A DNA stretch of 64,000 nt from Spirochaeta isovalerica (GTDB lineage Bacteria > Spirochaetota > Spirochaetia > DSM-2461), in assembly GCF_014207565.1 (NCBI RefSeq), contig NZ_JACHGJ010000010.1, forward strand, positions 100,756 to 164,755, in the 5' to 3' direction. This document shows positions 56,759-64,000 of this stretch, one piece after another; the stretch's first letter is position 1; each line of letters starts with the position of its first letter. The notes under the pieces are model-generated. The model did no database searches. It saw only the letters and a list, made by a program, of their open reading frames with translations, and was not told the DNA's origin. The translations under genes were made by a program, and so were the position numbers.

Positions 56759-57577
56759 ATGAATCAAAACAAGATAATTCTCGTATTTTTTACATTTATT
56801 CTAGCAGCATGTACCCCAAAACAAGTTGCATTGGAAGAACGATTTGGTTATCAATTAGTTAATTCTGAGGATCATAAACTTGCAACAAAGACATTTGGTA
56901 AAGGAAATGTGACAATTATTCTTGAAGCTGGTCTTAATACTCAGTGTAAAACTTGGATAGATTCAGGGATAGTCTCAAATCTAGAAAAACATGCGAAAGT
57001 CATAATATATAGTAGACCGGGCATCTATCCATCTGATAACTCAGAACATCCAGCAAATATCAGTAATATGATTAAAGATCTGGATGCTGTAATAAATAAA
57101 CTTGCTAAAGGTGAAAAACTGATTTTAGTCGGTCATTCTTTAGGAGGAGTAATAATCAGAGCATATAGTATAAAATACCCTAAAAAAGTTGATGGTTTGG
57201 TTTTTGTCGATACAGCGCACGAAGTCTTTATTGATGCAACACAAGAAGAGGTTATAGCGCATTTGTCTGATATGGGTGTACCTGACACCGATCCATACTA
57301 TAAAGAAATGATCGAAATGAGAAATACTTTAGAATATATATCTAATATAGGAACTCTACCTGATATTCCAGTTATTTCATTATCTGCTTTAGGTTTAGAA
57401 AAAGATCCGCTTGATAATAAAGAAAGACGATTGTTAAAAGAACTTAATGATGATTTAAGTATTGGATTATCTGATTTTACTAATATAGAAGTTTCTGATA
57501 GTGGACATTTTATACAGAACGATCAGCCGGATATTTTAATATCGGCTATTTTAGATGTTCTTAGAAAAATTAAATAA
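56759..57577 (+). CDS. cassette 9: alpha/beta-hydrolase lipoprotein
   Basis: A 272-residue protein with a lipobox (ILAAC, Cys 18). The nucleophile elbow is GHSLGG (Ser 127), and the catalytic His is in DSGHF near 250. Esterase or lipase-like activity is likely, on the outside of the inner membrane or the outer membrane inner face. A good AAAGGAG site precedes the ATG. Confidence 0.82.
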   Translation: MNQNKIILVFFTFILAACTPKQVALEERFGYQLVNSEDHKLATKTFGKGNVTIILEAGLNTQCKTWIDSGIVSNLEKHAKVIIYSRPGIYPSDNSEHPANISNMIKDLDAVINKLAKGEKLILVGHSLGGVIIRAYSIKYPKKVDGLVFVDTAHEVFIDATQEEVIAHLSDMGVPDTDPYYKEMIEMRNTLEYISNIGTLPDIPVISLSALGLEKDPLDNKERRLLKELNDDLSIGLSDFTNIEVSDSGHFIQNDQPDILISAILDVLRKIK

Positions 57578-57652
57578 AAGGCATCTTAAAGCAAGAATCT
57601 ATATATTAAAAACTGATTCTTGCTTTAAATTCAAACAATGATAAAATACTCG

Positions 57653-57788
57653 GTAGAACAATCGAATGAACAGTGACAGAGCCTATTGTCAGGGTATCTG
57701 CTACTTCACTTCGTTCTGGAGCAAATACCCCGCCAATTCCTTTCGCTTCGCTACAGGATCGAGTCTGCACGTTATTCGGGCGTTATAT
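57653..57788 (+). other. attC-9
   Basis: R'' GTAGAAC matches the start of cassette 9, L'' GAATGAAC, L' GTTATTC, R' GTTATAT. Related to attC-1 and attC-2; here R'' and R' differ, which is explained by the cassette junction rule. Cut point after G 57782. Confidence 0.9.
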
Positions 57789-57820
57789 TTATTTAAATTG
57801 CAAACTAAAAAGAAGAATTA

Positions 57821-58237
57821 ATGGAATGTAGATTTTGTGATATTGCGAATAAAAAAGTTATTTCCAAAATAGTGTATGAAGATAATAAAATTATTGCTTT
57901 TTTAGATCGTTTCCCAGTTAACCCAGGGCATGTTCTTGTTATCCCGAAAGAGCATTATTCCAGCATATGGCAGCTTGAAAATGAACTATATACCTCAATA
58001 TTTAAAATAGTGAAACAGATTTCTAGTTCTATTCAAGAAGAAATAGAACCAGAAAAAATAGGTCTCTTAGTCGCAGGTTATGATATTGATCATTGCCATA
58101 TTCATATTATTCCGATGTACTCTCGAGACGATGTTGCTACAAAACGTGTTCATAACAATGCATGGATAGAAGCAGATATTAAAGAGCAAGAAAAGCTTGC
58201 TATAAGACTTCGAAAAAGAATTTCATCTTTAAAATGA
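57821..58237 (+). CDS. cassette 10: HIT-family nucleotide hydrolase
   Basis: A 138-residue histidine triad protein. The motif HCHIHII lies at residues 91-97, and an N-terminal zinc-type pair C3/C6 (CRFC) is present. HIT proteins hydrolyse nucleoside phosphoramidates or dinucleoside polyphosphates. It is first in a two-gene cassette. Confidence 0.85.
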   Translation: MECRFCDIANKKVISKIVYEDNKIIAFLDRFPVNPGHVLVIPKEHYSSIWQLENELYTSIFKIVKQISSSIQEEIEPEKIGLLVAGYDIDHCHIHIIPMYSRDDVATKRVHNNAWIEADIKEQEKLAIRLRKRISSLK

Positions 58238-58565
58238 GTGTCCTCAAACTCCATCCTTGGAGTTTGGGAATATTGTACAAATTCGTCGAACTCATCACTT
58301 AACAGCAAGTTTATGCTACAGCCCTTCGGGCTTCCGGGCTCCGCCAAATTTTCCTCTGTCAAAATTATTGCTTTTAAGGTTATACTGCTATAAAACTATG
58401 ATAGTTTGATATTGAAACGGTTTATTGGTTTATCATGCAGTAATTTCACCAGTCCTGCGGATCGGAAAACTTCAGATACTTGCGAACCGTTAAGTGACAT
58501 GTCCGACTAGTCGGGATTATAGAACTCGCCTGTCCGTGGGCGAATAAAGATATTAGGAGTTATCA
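58238..58565. other. spacer inside cassette 10, possible decayed attC
   Basis: No gene is visible. A CAAACTCC/GGAGTTTG hairpin follows the HIT stop. Near 58297-58385 a GC-rich patch (GCCCTTCGGGCTTCCGGGCTC) between AGCAA and TTGCT words and GTTATAC resembles a degraded attC, but the arms do not align well. It may mark an old fusion of two cassettes. Confidence 0.35.
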
Positions 58566-59045
58566 TTGGTAAATATAATTCAAATACATGATGATAAAGA
58601 AAAATCAAATATAACTCGCAGAATATTAGAAAATTTACCGGAATGGTTTGGTGATAAAGAATCTCTTGAAAAATATGTTAATACTGTTAAAGGAAAGCCT
58701 TTTTATGCTGCAGTAGAAGAAAATAAAAATTCCATTGGTTTTCTCAGCTTAAAGCTACACAATAAATATACTGCTGATTTATATGTCACAGGAATCCTGA
58801 AAAAGTATCATAGACAAGGTATTGGAAAATTATTAGTACAAAGAGCAGAATCCTATCTGATGAAAAATAAATATAAGTTTTTTATGGTTAAAACTCTAGG
58901 AGAGTCATCCAGCGATGAGTCATATGCTAAAACAAGAAAGTTTTATTTTAGCCAAGGATTTTATCCTATGGAAGAAATCAAAGAGATATGGGGAGAGAAG
59001 AATCCCTGTTTGATAATGGTAAAGAATATTGAGAACGATTATTGA
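58566..59045 (+). CDS. cassette 10: GNAT acetyltransferase
   Basis: A 159-residue GNAT with TTG start eight bases after AGGAG. The acetyl-CoA motif is KKYHRQGIGKLLVQRAESYL near residue 80. The later segment KTRKFYFSQGFYPMEEIKEIW is typical of small amine or peptide acetyltransferases. Since no valid attC lies between, it travels with the HIT gene. Confidence 0.82.
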   Translation: MVNIIQIHDDKEKSNITRRILENLPEWFGDKESLEKYVNTVKGKPFYAAVEENKNSIGFLSLKLHNKYTADLYVTGILKKYHRQGIGKLLVQRAESYLMKNKYKFFMVKTLGESSSDESYAKTRKFYFSQGFYPMEEIKEIWGEKNPCLIMVKNIENDY

Positions 59046-59053
59046 AAATCAAA

Positions 59054-59162
59054 ATATAACCAAAAAATGCAACTGACAGCCCTACTGTCACAAATACTGC
59101 TATTCGCTTCGCGGCAGTATTTGCGCCAGCTTTACGGTCTGCAGCTGATTTTGGCGTTATAT
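59054..59162 (+). other. attC-10
   Basis: R'' ATATAAC matches the TTATAT start of cassette 10, which confirms that HIT and GNAT share one cassette; R' GTTATAT. Same subtype as attC-3 (GACAGCCCTACTGTC). Cut point after G 59156. Confidence 0.88.
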
Positions 59163-59180
59163 AGCAAAAAAGGTTTAAAA

Positions 59181-60536
59181 ATGAAAAAAATACAATTTAT
59201 TTTATTAGTTATTCTCATAATAAGTTGTTCAAATAATGATGAAAAAGATATTACGGCAACAGAGAATAGTGATAATATCAATAAAACTGAAGAACAAAAT
59301 CAAAAAGAAACTGATATAAGTATTCCTCTACCAAAAGAGGAAATTCTCAAATCAAAATATCTATCGAAGAATGAGATACTAAGAGAAATTAATTCAAATA
59401 TATTAACTTCAGAGAGTTCCGATTCAATAATTCTCCTTAATGATACAAATCTAAGATATTTGAATGAGTATGAAGAGCCTAATTTAGATATATTACTTGT
59501 TTATGATTCAGTAGAGAATCAAATGTTATTACACCCATTCGATTCTCTTTGCCTTGTAAATCAAGGAAGAACTAAAAATCTTGATTCTGTTAATCATCTT
59601 TCTGAAAGACTTGGAGAATTCTATGAATACTTCTACCTAACTGATTTTAACAATAATGGGATTAAAGAGATTTTTGGATTTCGCGTAACCGGAATATCAT
59701 TTGAACCAGAAATTTGGGAATATCAAAATGGTGAATTTATTAATCTCTTTCCTCTAGAAAAAGATCTAGATCTACCTGTTTTAAACTATTTGGATATTAC
59801 TGATGATAAAATTTCTGTTTGGTACGCTAGATATGGAAAAACGGATAATGATATTTATCAATATTATTGGGGTGACAGTAGTAATAGATTTTTAAGAAAA
59901 GCGCACATCATTGGAACTAATGAAATGCTAGAATCAGTTACTTCCGGTCAATATACGACTGATGAATTAATAAATGATGCTTTTAAAGAATATTTGGATC
60001 AATATCTAGAGGAAATTTCAGAATGGAGAAATACGACTGATATTACTGAGTTACCAAAACTAGAAATTACAGATATGGGACTTACTCTACCTGCTTCAAC
60101 TAATCAATTGATGGATAATCCTCCTGTTTATTGGCATGAAAACGAATTTATTGGTTCAATTCCATTTATTGTCAAAATTCTTCCTGAGAATGAATCATCT
60201 TTATTTCTTCAGGAAATTGAGAATGCACTTTCTGATCATTATAAAACAAGACCAGATACCCAGGACATGGGATTTGAAAATCTAGATTCTACACAATTTT
60301 ATACTGCTGCATTAGCCGAAGTATATGGTTTCTCTAGACTATTTGGTCCGACCATGGCAGGGAATAGAACATATCTTCTTATTAAGAAAGATAACCAATT
60401 TAGAGAATATAATGATTTGGGATCTATTCTTTACAATGGATATATACCTTGGAAGCCATCTGGTATGAATTTCTTATTAATTGAAGAATTTGAAGATGGC
60501 TCATTTAAAGTTATTAAAGAAGGTGCAGCTGGTTAA
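59181..60536 (+). CDS. cassette 11: lipoprotein of unknown function
   Basis: The start at ATG 59181 gives 451 residues with lipobox LIISC (Cys 15). A longer reading from 59067 runs through attC-10 and is rejected. After a Glu/Asn-rich linker, residues 150-230 contain FG-GAP/VCBS-like wording (YLTDFNNNGIKEIFGFR). The remaining parts are not recognised. It is probably attached to the envelope. Confidence 0.72.
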   Translation: MKKIQFILLVILIISCSNNDEKDITATENSDNINKTEEQNQKETDISIPLPKEEILKSKYLSKNEILREINSNILTSESSDSIILLNDTNLRYLNEYEEPNLDILLVYDSVENQMLLHPFDSLCLVNQGRTKNLDSVNHLSERLGEFYEYFYLTDFNNNGIKEIFGFRVTGISFEPEIWEYQNGEFINLFPLEKDLDLPVLNYLDITDDKISVWYARYGKTDNDIYQYYWGDSSNRFLRKAHIIGTNEMLESVTSGQYTTDELINDAFKEYLDQYLEEISEWRNTTDITELPKLEITDMGLTLPASTNQLMDNPPVYWHENEFIGSIPFIVKILPENESSLFLQEIENALSDHYKTRPDTQDMGFENLDSTQFYTAALAEVYGFSRLFGPTMAGNRTYLLIKKDNQFREYNDLGSILYNGYIPWKPSGMNFLLIEEFEDGSFKVIKEGAAG

Positions 60537-60544
60537 AAATCACT

Positions 60545-60653
60545 ATATAACAAAGTTTTGCAGCAGAATTGCCTATGGCACAGTTTTTGAAGTCGCTTCG
60601 CTCAGTTCAAAAACTCCGCCATGCACGGCAATCAGCTGAAAACGACGTTATGT
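60545..60653 (+). other. attC-11
   Basis: R'' ATATAAC matches the TTATAT start of cassette 11; R' is GTTATGT, a variant whose complement ACATAAC appears in attC-12. Cut point after G 60647. Confidence 0.88.
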
Positions 60654-60671
60654 GGAATAAGGAGAATTTAA

Positions 60672-61997
60672 TTGAGAAAATTATTATTAACTGTGATATT
60701 GATGTTCGGAATTCTATTAAGTTCCTATGCAAACGATTCATTTTCATATAGAGAATCAGGATCAGGATTGATTCTCTTAACAAAAAATGAAGGGATTTCT
60801 ATGAGTTCTGAGTTATTAAAATATGATTATAATAACAAAAATTATGAGATCACCTACACTTTTGAAAATTTAACAACAAACGATCAAGATATTACAATTG
60901 CATTCCCTGTATCTAGCAATGGTTATGATGGTTATGAGATGGAACTATATAATACTGCTGAAGAATGGATGCAATCGACATATCATTTTGTAACTGAAAT
61001 TGATGGTATTAGTTATGAACGCGAATTAATGAAATTAAAGCCTGAAAGCGCTACAATTGATTATGACTATGCTTTTGTTCTTGATATAAGCATTCCCAGT
61101 AAAAGCGATATTACAATAATTGATAAATATGGAAGCAAAGGTAATAGTGAATATTATTATGATTACTTTTATCCAAATAGTAATGATCTCCAAACAATGA
61201 TCTGGTATACAGATATTAATCAAAAATATATCCTTGAAACAGCTAATAGTTGGTCTGGAACCATAACTGATTTTGAAACAGTTTATAGTGTCGGATTTTA
61301 TAGTAACTTTTTCACTCTTGGAAATGACATATATTTCTTCAATAATAACCAGTTTCAATCAATCAGATTTGATTCTAACTACAACGAGATGAATCTAGAA
61401 TATTCCGAAAATGCAGATACTGCTAGATTAAATTACACTATGGATTTTAATAATTTTGAACCAATAAAAAACCTAGAATCAGAACTTATCATTCGAAAAA
61501 CTGACTCAATCAATGCATTAACATTTAGTGGTACAATATTCGAGTATCTTAATAGTAATTATTACAATATAGATCATATTAACTATATGCTAGATATGAT
61601 TTTTAAGATTTTTCCTCAAGATCAATTCAATGACATATTATTTAATGCAATACTAAAAATGGATAAATATTATAACGACAATGAATTAAGAGATATGTAT
61701 TTTTCTGATCATAAAAGCTATATAGCAACTGAAATAGTGACTTTATCTAGATTTTTTCTTAATAAATTGTTTGCACAAGAAGGTTATGTCTTTAATTCAG
61801 AGAAATGGAATAATATTTTCTCGTATTTTGATTGGTACAATCCAACAACAAAAAATGTTTCATTTAACTCATTAGAAGAATCACAAATTGAGAAGATTAA
61901 ACAAATTCGAAGTACATATAGTACAATATCTGAAGAGGAATTATCAAATGATAACTTTTTGATGCCTAAATTACAGTTGCAATATCAAGGAAAATAA
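60672..61997 (+). CDS. cassette 12: secreted protein with C-terminal YARHG-like domain
   Basis: A TTG start with AAGGAGAA upstream gives 441 residues and a signal peptide (residues 1-20, ending SSYA). The N-terminal 330 residues have no recognised domain; GLILLTKNEGISMSSELL is DUF4424-like in feel. The C-terminal LFAQEGYVFNSEKWNNIFSY then FDWYNPTTKNV fits the YARHG extracellular domain. Function unknown. Confidence 0.72.
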   Translation: MRKLLLTVILMFGILLSSYANDSFSYRESGSGLILLTKNEGISMSSELLKYDYNNKNYEITYTFENLTTNDQDITIAFPVSSNGYDGYEMELYNTAEEWMQSTYHFVTEIDGISYERELMKLKPESATIDYDYAFVLDISIPSKSDITIIDKYGSKGNSEYYYDYFYPNSNDLQTMIWYTDINQKYILETANSWSGTITDFETVYSVGFYSNFFTLGNDIYFFNNNQFQSIRFDSNYNEMNLEYSENADTARLNYTMDFNNFEPIKNLESELIIRKTDSINALTFSGTIFEYLNSNYYNIDHINYMLDMIFKIFPQDQFNDILFNAILKMDKYYNDNELRDMYFSDHKSYIATEIVTLSRFFLNKLFAQEGYVFNSEKWNNIFSYFDWYNPTTKNVSFNSLEESQIEKIKQIRSTYSTISEEELSNDNFLMPKLQLQYQGK

Positions 61998-62003
61998 AAC
62001 ACC

Positions 62004-62107
62004 ACATAACAATCGAATGAACCTGATTTTCCTATGTCAAGAATCCTGCTTTTCTGCTTCGCAGGCAGGATTCTCGCCATCTACGGAAAACAGGTTATTC
62101 GGGCGTT
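62004..62107 (+). other. attC-12, interrupted at R' by an insertion sequence
   Basis: R'' ACATAAC matches the TTATGT start of cassette 12. L'' GAATGAAC and L' GTTATTC are present. R' is only GTT (62105-62107) before the insertion sequence; on the far side GTTATCC resumes at 63863. The uninterrupted R' was presumably GTTATCC. Confidence 0.87.
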
Positions 62108-63862
62108 GAGGCTGTAGAATAAGTCATTTTCCTTTCAGTTATAAACCAATCGTGGTAAAAATTTCTTAACTGGGAGGGAAATATGGCTCGATACAAGTAT
62201 TATTCCTATGAACAGCAGCTGATGATTCCTGTTAATCTAAAAAATCAGATTTTACCCGACACCTTTGAGCATACTTTAAATAGAGTAATAGATAGTCTCG
62301 ATCTATCTGTCTTCAATAATAAATATGCAAATGATGAAACGGGAGCTCCCGCTTATGACCCGGCCATATTGCTGAAGGTTGTCCTTTTCGCCTATTCCCG
62401 GGGAATTATCAGCAGCCGGAAAATAGCCAGGCTCTGCGAAGAGAATATAGTTTGTATGGCATTGGCCGCCGACACAAAACCTCACTTTACTACTATCGCT
62501 GATTTCATATCCTCTATGGATCAGGAATGCATTTACCTATTCACAAAAATCCTCTCTATCTGCTATTCAGAGAACCTGATCGGAAAGAATATGTTTGCGA
62601 TTGACGGTTGTAAGATTTCCTCCAATTGCTCGAAGGAATGGAGTGGAACAAAGGAAGAACTGCTAAATAAATCAGAGAAGATAAGGCGTTCTGTAAGTTA
62701 TCTAGTTTCCAAACACAAAAGAACTGATGCCAATCTTGAAAATGACAAACAGAGGGAACGGGAGAAAAGAGCCATTGTTAATCTTACCGAACAGGCCAAT
62801 AAAATATCAGCCTGGCTCGATGAAAATGAAGATAGGATCGGTGTTCAGAACAAACCGGTGAAGAGCAATATTATAGATAACGAAAGCGCCAAGATGTCCA
62901 CTGGCCACGGTGTGGTCCAGGGATATAACGGTATTGCAGCAGTGGATGATAAGCATCAGCTGATAGTCTGGGCAGGAACCTATGGTGATGCCAATGAATC
63001 CAGGCATCTGGAAGAAGTACTTACCGGAATAGAGGATAACTGCAGAGAATCAGGTATTGATGAGAATATATATAATAAAGTGACAGTGACCGCCGATACG
63101 GGATATCACAGCAATCGCAATATGGATTTGCTTCAGGAAAAAAGAATAGATGCTTATATTCCAGACAACCAGTTCCGCAAAAGAGATATCAGATTCAAGG
63201 ATGCCGGAGAACACAAAAAGCAAAGAGTTGTTAACTGGAAACCGAAGAAGGGAAAAAAGTATTTCCGACCGGATGATTTTCATTTCGATGCCATTACCGG
63301 AAGTCTTGTGTGCCCATCGGGATATCCCATGTGGTGTAAGGGAAGAAACTTCAAATCATCAACAGGCCTGACAGGGCAGGCATTCATGGGACATATAAAG
63401 AATTGCAAAATCTGTAAACTGCGGTCCAAGTGTCTGAGGAATAAGAATACGAAAGCCCGGCAAGTCGTAATTTTTGATAAGGTTGAAAACGCGACAGAGC
63501 AAATGAAGAGGAAAATCGATACTGCCTATGGGCGGAGTGTTTATTCTAAAAGAATGGGGATAGTCGAGCCGGTCTTTGGACATATAAGAGGAACTCTTAA
63601 ACTGGATCGATTCTCTTTACGAACCCGGCAGAAGGTGAATAATCAATGGTTATTGTATTGTATGGTCCACAATATCGGGAAAATTAACCGGTATGGGAAA
63701 TGAGAGAGAAAGAAAAGTAGAGAAATATAATGAGAACCCGTATAATGGGTGTGAAAAGGACCTAATTAGAGTTTAAAAGAACCTGGAAATATCCAAAGAA
63801 GCCCAATATTAGATATATCCTTATGGTAAACACGATCTTTTTAAGGGTTATTCTACAGCCTC
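62108..63862 (+). mobile_element. complete IS1182-family insertion sequence
   Basis: 1755 bases with perfect 15-base terminal inverted repeats (GAGGCTGTAGAATAA at the left, TTATTCTACAGCCTC at the right), flanked by GTT on both sides (a 3-base target duplication, or the target core itself). It carries one intact transposase gene. Its composition is more balanced than that of the cassettes. Confidence 0.9.
62183..63703 (+). CDS. IS1182-family DDE transposase
   Basis: A 506-residue transposase. An N-terminal DUF772-like segment (YDPAILLKVVLFAYSRGIIS) is followed by the DDE domain: first Asp in FAIDGCKISSN, second Asp in VTADTGYHS, and the C-terminal Glu in GIVEPVFGHIRGTLKLDRF. A zinc-ribbon-like Cys cluster (CKICKLRSKC) lies before the last motif. 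The frame is intact, so the element may still be active. Confidence 0.92.
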   Translation: MARYKYYSYEQQLMIPVNLKNQILPDTFEHTLNRVIDSLDLSVFNNKYANDETGAPAYDPAILLKVVLFAYSRGIISSRKIARLCEENIVCMALAADTKPHFTTIADFISSMDQECIYLFTKILSICYSENLIGKNMFAIDGCKISSNCSKEWSGTKEELLNKSEKIRRSVSYLVSKHKRTDANLENDKQREREKRAIVNLTEQANKISAWLDENEDRIGVQNKPVKSNIIDNESAKMSTGHGVVQGYNGIAAVDDKHQLIVWAGTYGDANESRHLEEVLTGIEDNCRESGIDENIYNKVTVTADTGYHSNRNMDLLQEKRIDAYIPDNQFRKRDIRFKDAGEHKKQRVVNWKPKKGKKYFRPDDFHFDAITGSLVCPSGYPMWCKGRNFKSSTGLTGQAFMGHIKNCKICKLRSKCLRNKNTKARQVVIFDKVENATEQMKRKIDTAYGRSVYSKRMGIVEPVFGHIRGTLKLDRFSLRTRQKVNNQWLLYCMVHNIGKINRYGK

Positions 63863-64000
63863 GTTATCCAGCCTTCGGCCGCGAAGAATAGAATTTTATG
63901 CTTGTCGATAGCATCAAATGATACTATCATGAAGCTGTGAAACCACCGTACGATATTACAAAAACGATATTAAATTTATATGGGCAAATTACAGAGGCTT
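63863..64000. other. right flank: continuation after the insertion sequence
   Basis: The sequence starts with GTTATCC, the second half of the interrupted attC core, and then shows no supportable gene before the window ends. It is likely the start of cassette 13 (TTATCC...) or the end of the array. Confidence 0.5.

Larger units (their letters stand above)
44546..62107 (+). mobile_element. integron gene-cassette array of 12 cassettes (integrase not in window)
   Basis: Twelve attC-type sites in the same orientation separate twelve AT-rich cassettes carrying + strand genes. Cassette boundaries (cut after G of GTT): 44547, 46363, 47692, 49580, 50669, 51802, 53874, 55503, 56497, 57783, 59157, 60648, ending at 62105. 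In every case except the first, where one base differs in the start hexamer, the R'' box of a cassette matches the reverse complement of the cassette's own first bases, which is expected only if each unit once existed as a free circle. No tyrosine recombinase of IntI type is encoded in the window. Spirochaete chromosomal integrons are known from Treponema denticola. Confidence 0.88.

Noticed and set aside
59067..59180. Upstream extension of the cassette 11 lipoprotein
   Set aside because: It lies inside attC-10; the true start at 59181 gives a proper signal peptide and lipobox.
60569..60751. Open frame across attC-11
   Set aside because: It is again the recombination site, with no ribosome binding site and an implausible product.
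46236..62107. Repeats as a CRISPR array
   Set aside because: Units are 1-2 kb apart, contain genes, and the repeats are long imperfect palindromes; no short regular spacers and no cas genes.
44546..64000. Integron integrase gene inside the window
   Set aside because: No protein with tyrosine recombinase motifs (R...HxxR...Y) is present on either strand; the only recombinase is the DDE transposase.

Overview
The window most likely comes from a free-living anaerobic spirochaete chromosome. The main pointer is a 1278-residue membrane-anchored coiled-coil protein of the spirochaete-specific SpiroCoCo type (984-4820). The metabolic genes (NAD-linked formate dehydrogenase, AmtB/P-II, acyl-CoA synthetase, SulP transporter) fit a chromosomal backbone. 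Genus-level identity is inference only.

Layout. 1-44.4 kb is ordinary chromosome of intermediate base composition: HAD phosphatase and SpiroCoCo protein; acyl-CoA synthetase; grpE-dnaK-dnaJ; a soluble chemoreceptor-like protein; a three-gene NAD-dependent formate dehydrogenase (NuoE-like, NuoF-like, catalytic subunit); a CocE-type hydrolase / HXXEE protein / TetR operon; a MobB-like P-loop protein facing a PaaX-like operon; amtB-glnK behind a clear sigma-54 promoter; a DEAD-box helicase; a PfkB kinase; a lipoprotein that looks like a catalytically dead archaemetzincin; SulP transporter; CreD with a divergent two-component system; amidase; beta-helix lipoprotein; a large cyclic-nucleotide-binding-domain protein; small regulators, a YhhN-like membrane protein and two GNAT acetyltransferases.

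44.5-62.1 kb is strikingly AT-rich and is an integron gene-cassette array. I count twelve attC recombination sites and twelve cassettes, all genes on the + strand. The cassette assignment is supported by an internal test: the R'' box of each attC is complementary to the first bases of its own cassette (set by the R' box of the preceding attC), including rare variants (TTCTAA with TTAGAAC, TTATGT with ACATAAC, TTAAAT with ATTTAAT). No integron integrase gene is visible here, so the array is either a CALIN (attC cluster lacking integrase) or its integrase lies outside the window. Cargo includes a KAP-type P-loop NTPase, an ApeA-like HEPN protein split by a frameshift, a YdcF-like protein, a class-C beta-lactamase-fold lipoprotein, an alpha/beta-hydrolase lipoprotein, a frameshifted histidine phosphatase, a HIT hydrolase, a GNAT, SH3b and YARHG-domain secreted proteins, and several unknowns. 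Five cassettes share a conserved 5' leader with a small hairpin of invariant stem and variable loop, followed by a TATAAA-like box and an ATTGGAAAG motif; I do not recognise it.

62.1-63.9 kb is a complete IS1182-family insertion sequence, inserted exactly at the GTT core of the twelfth attC, with GTT duplicated on both sides. The array may continue beyond the right end.
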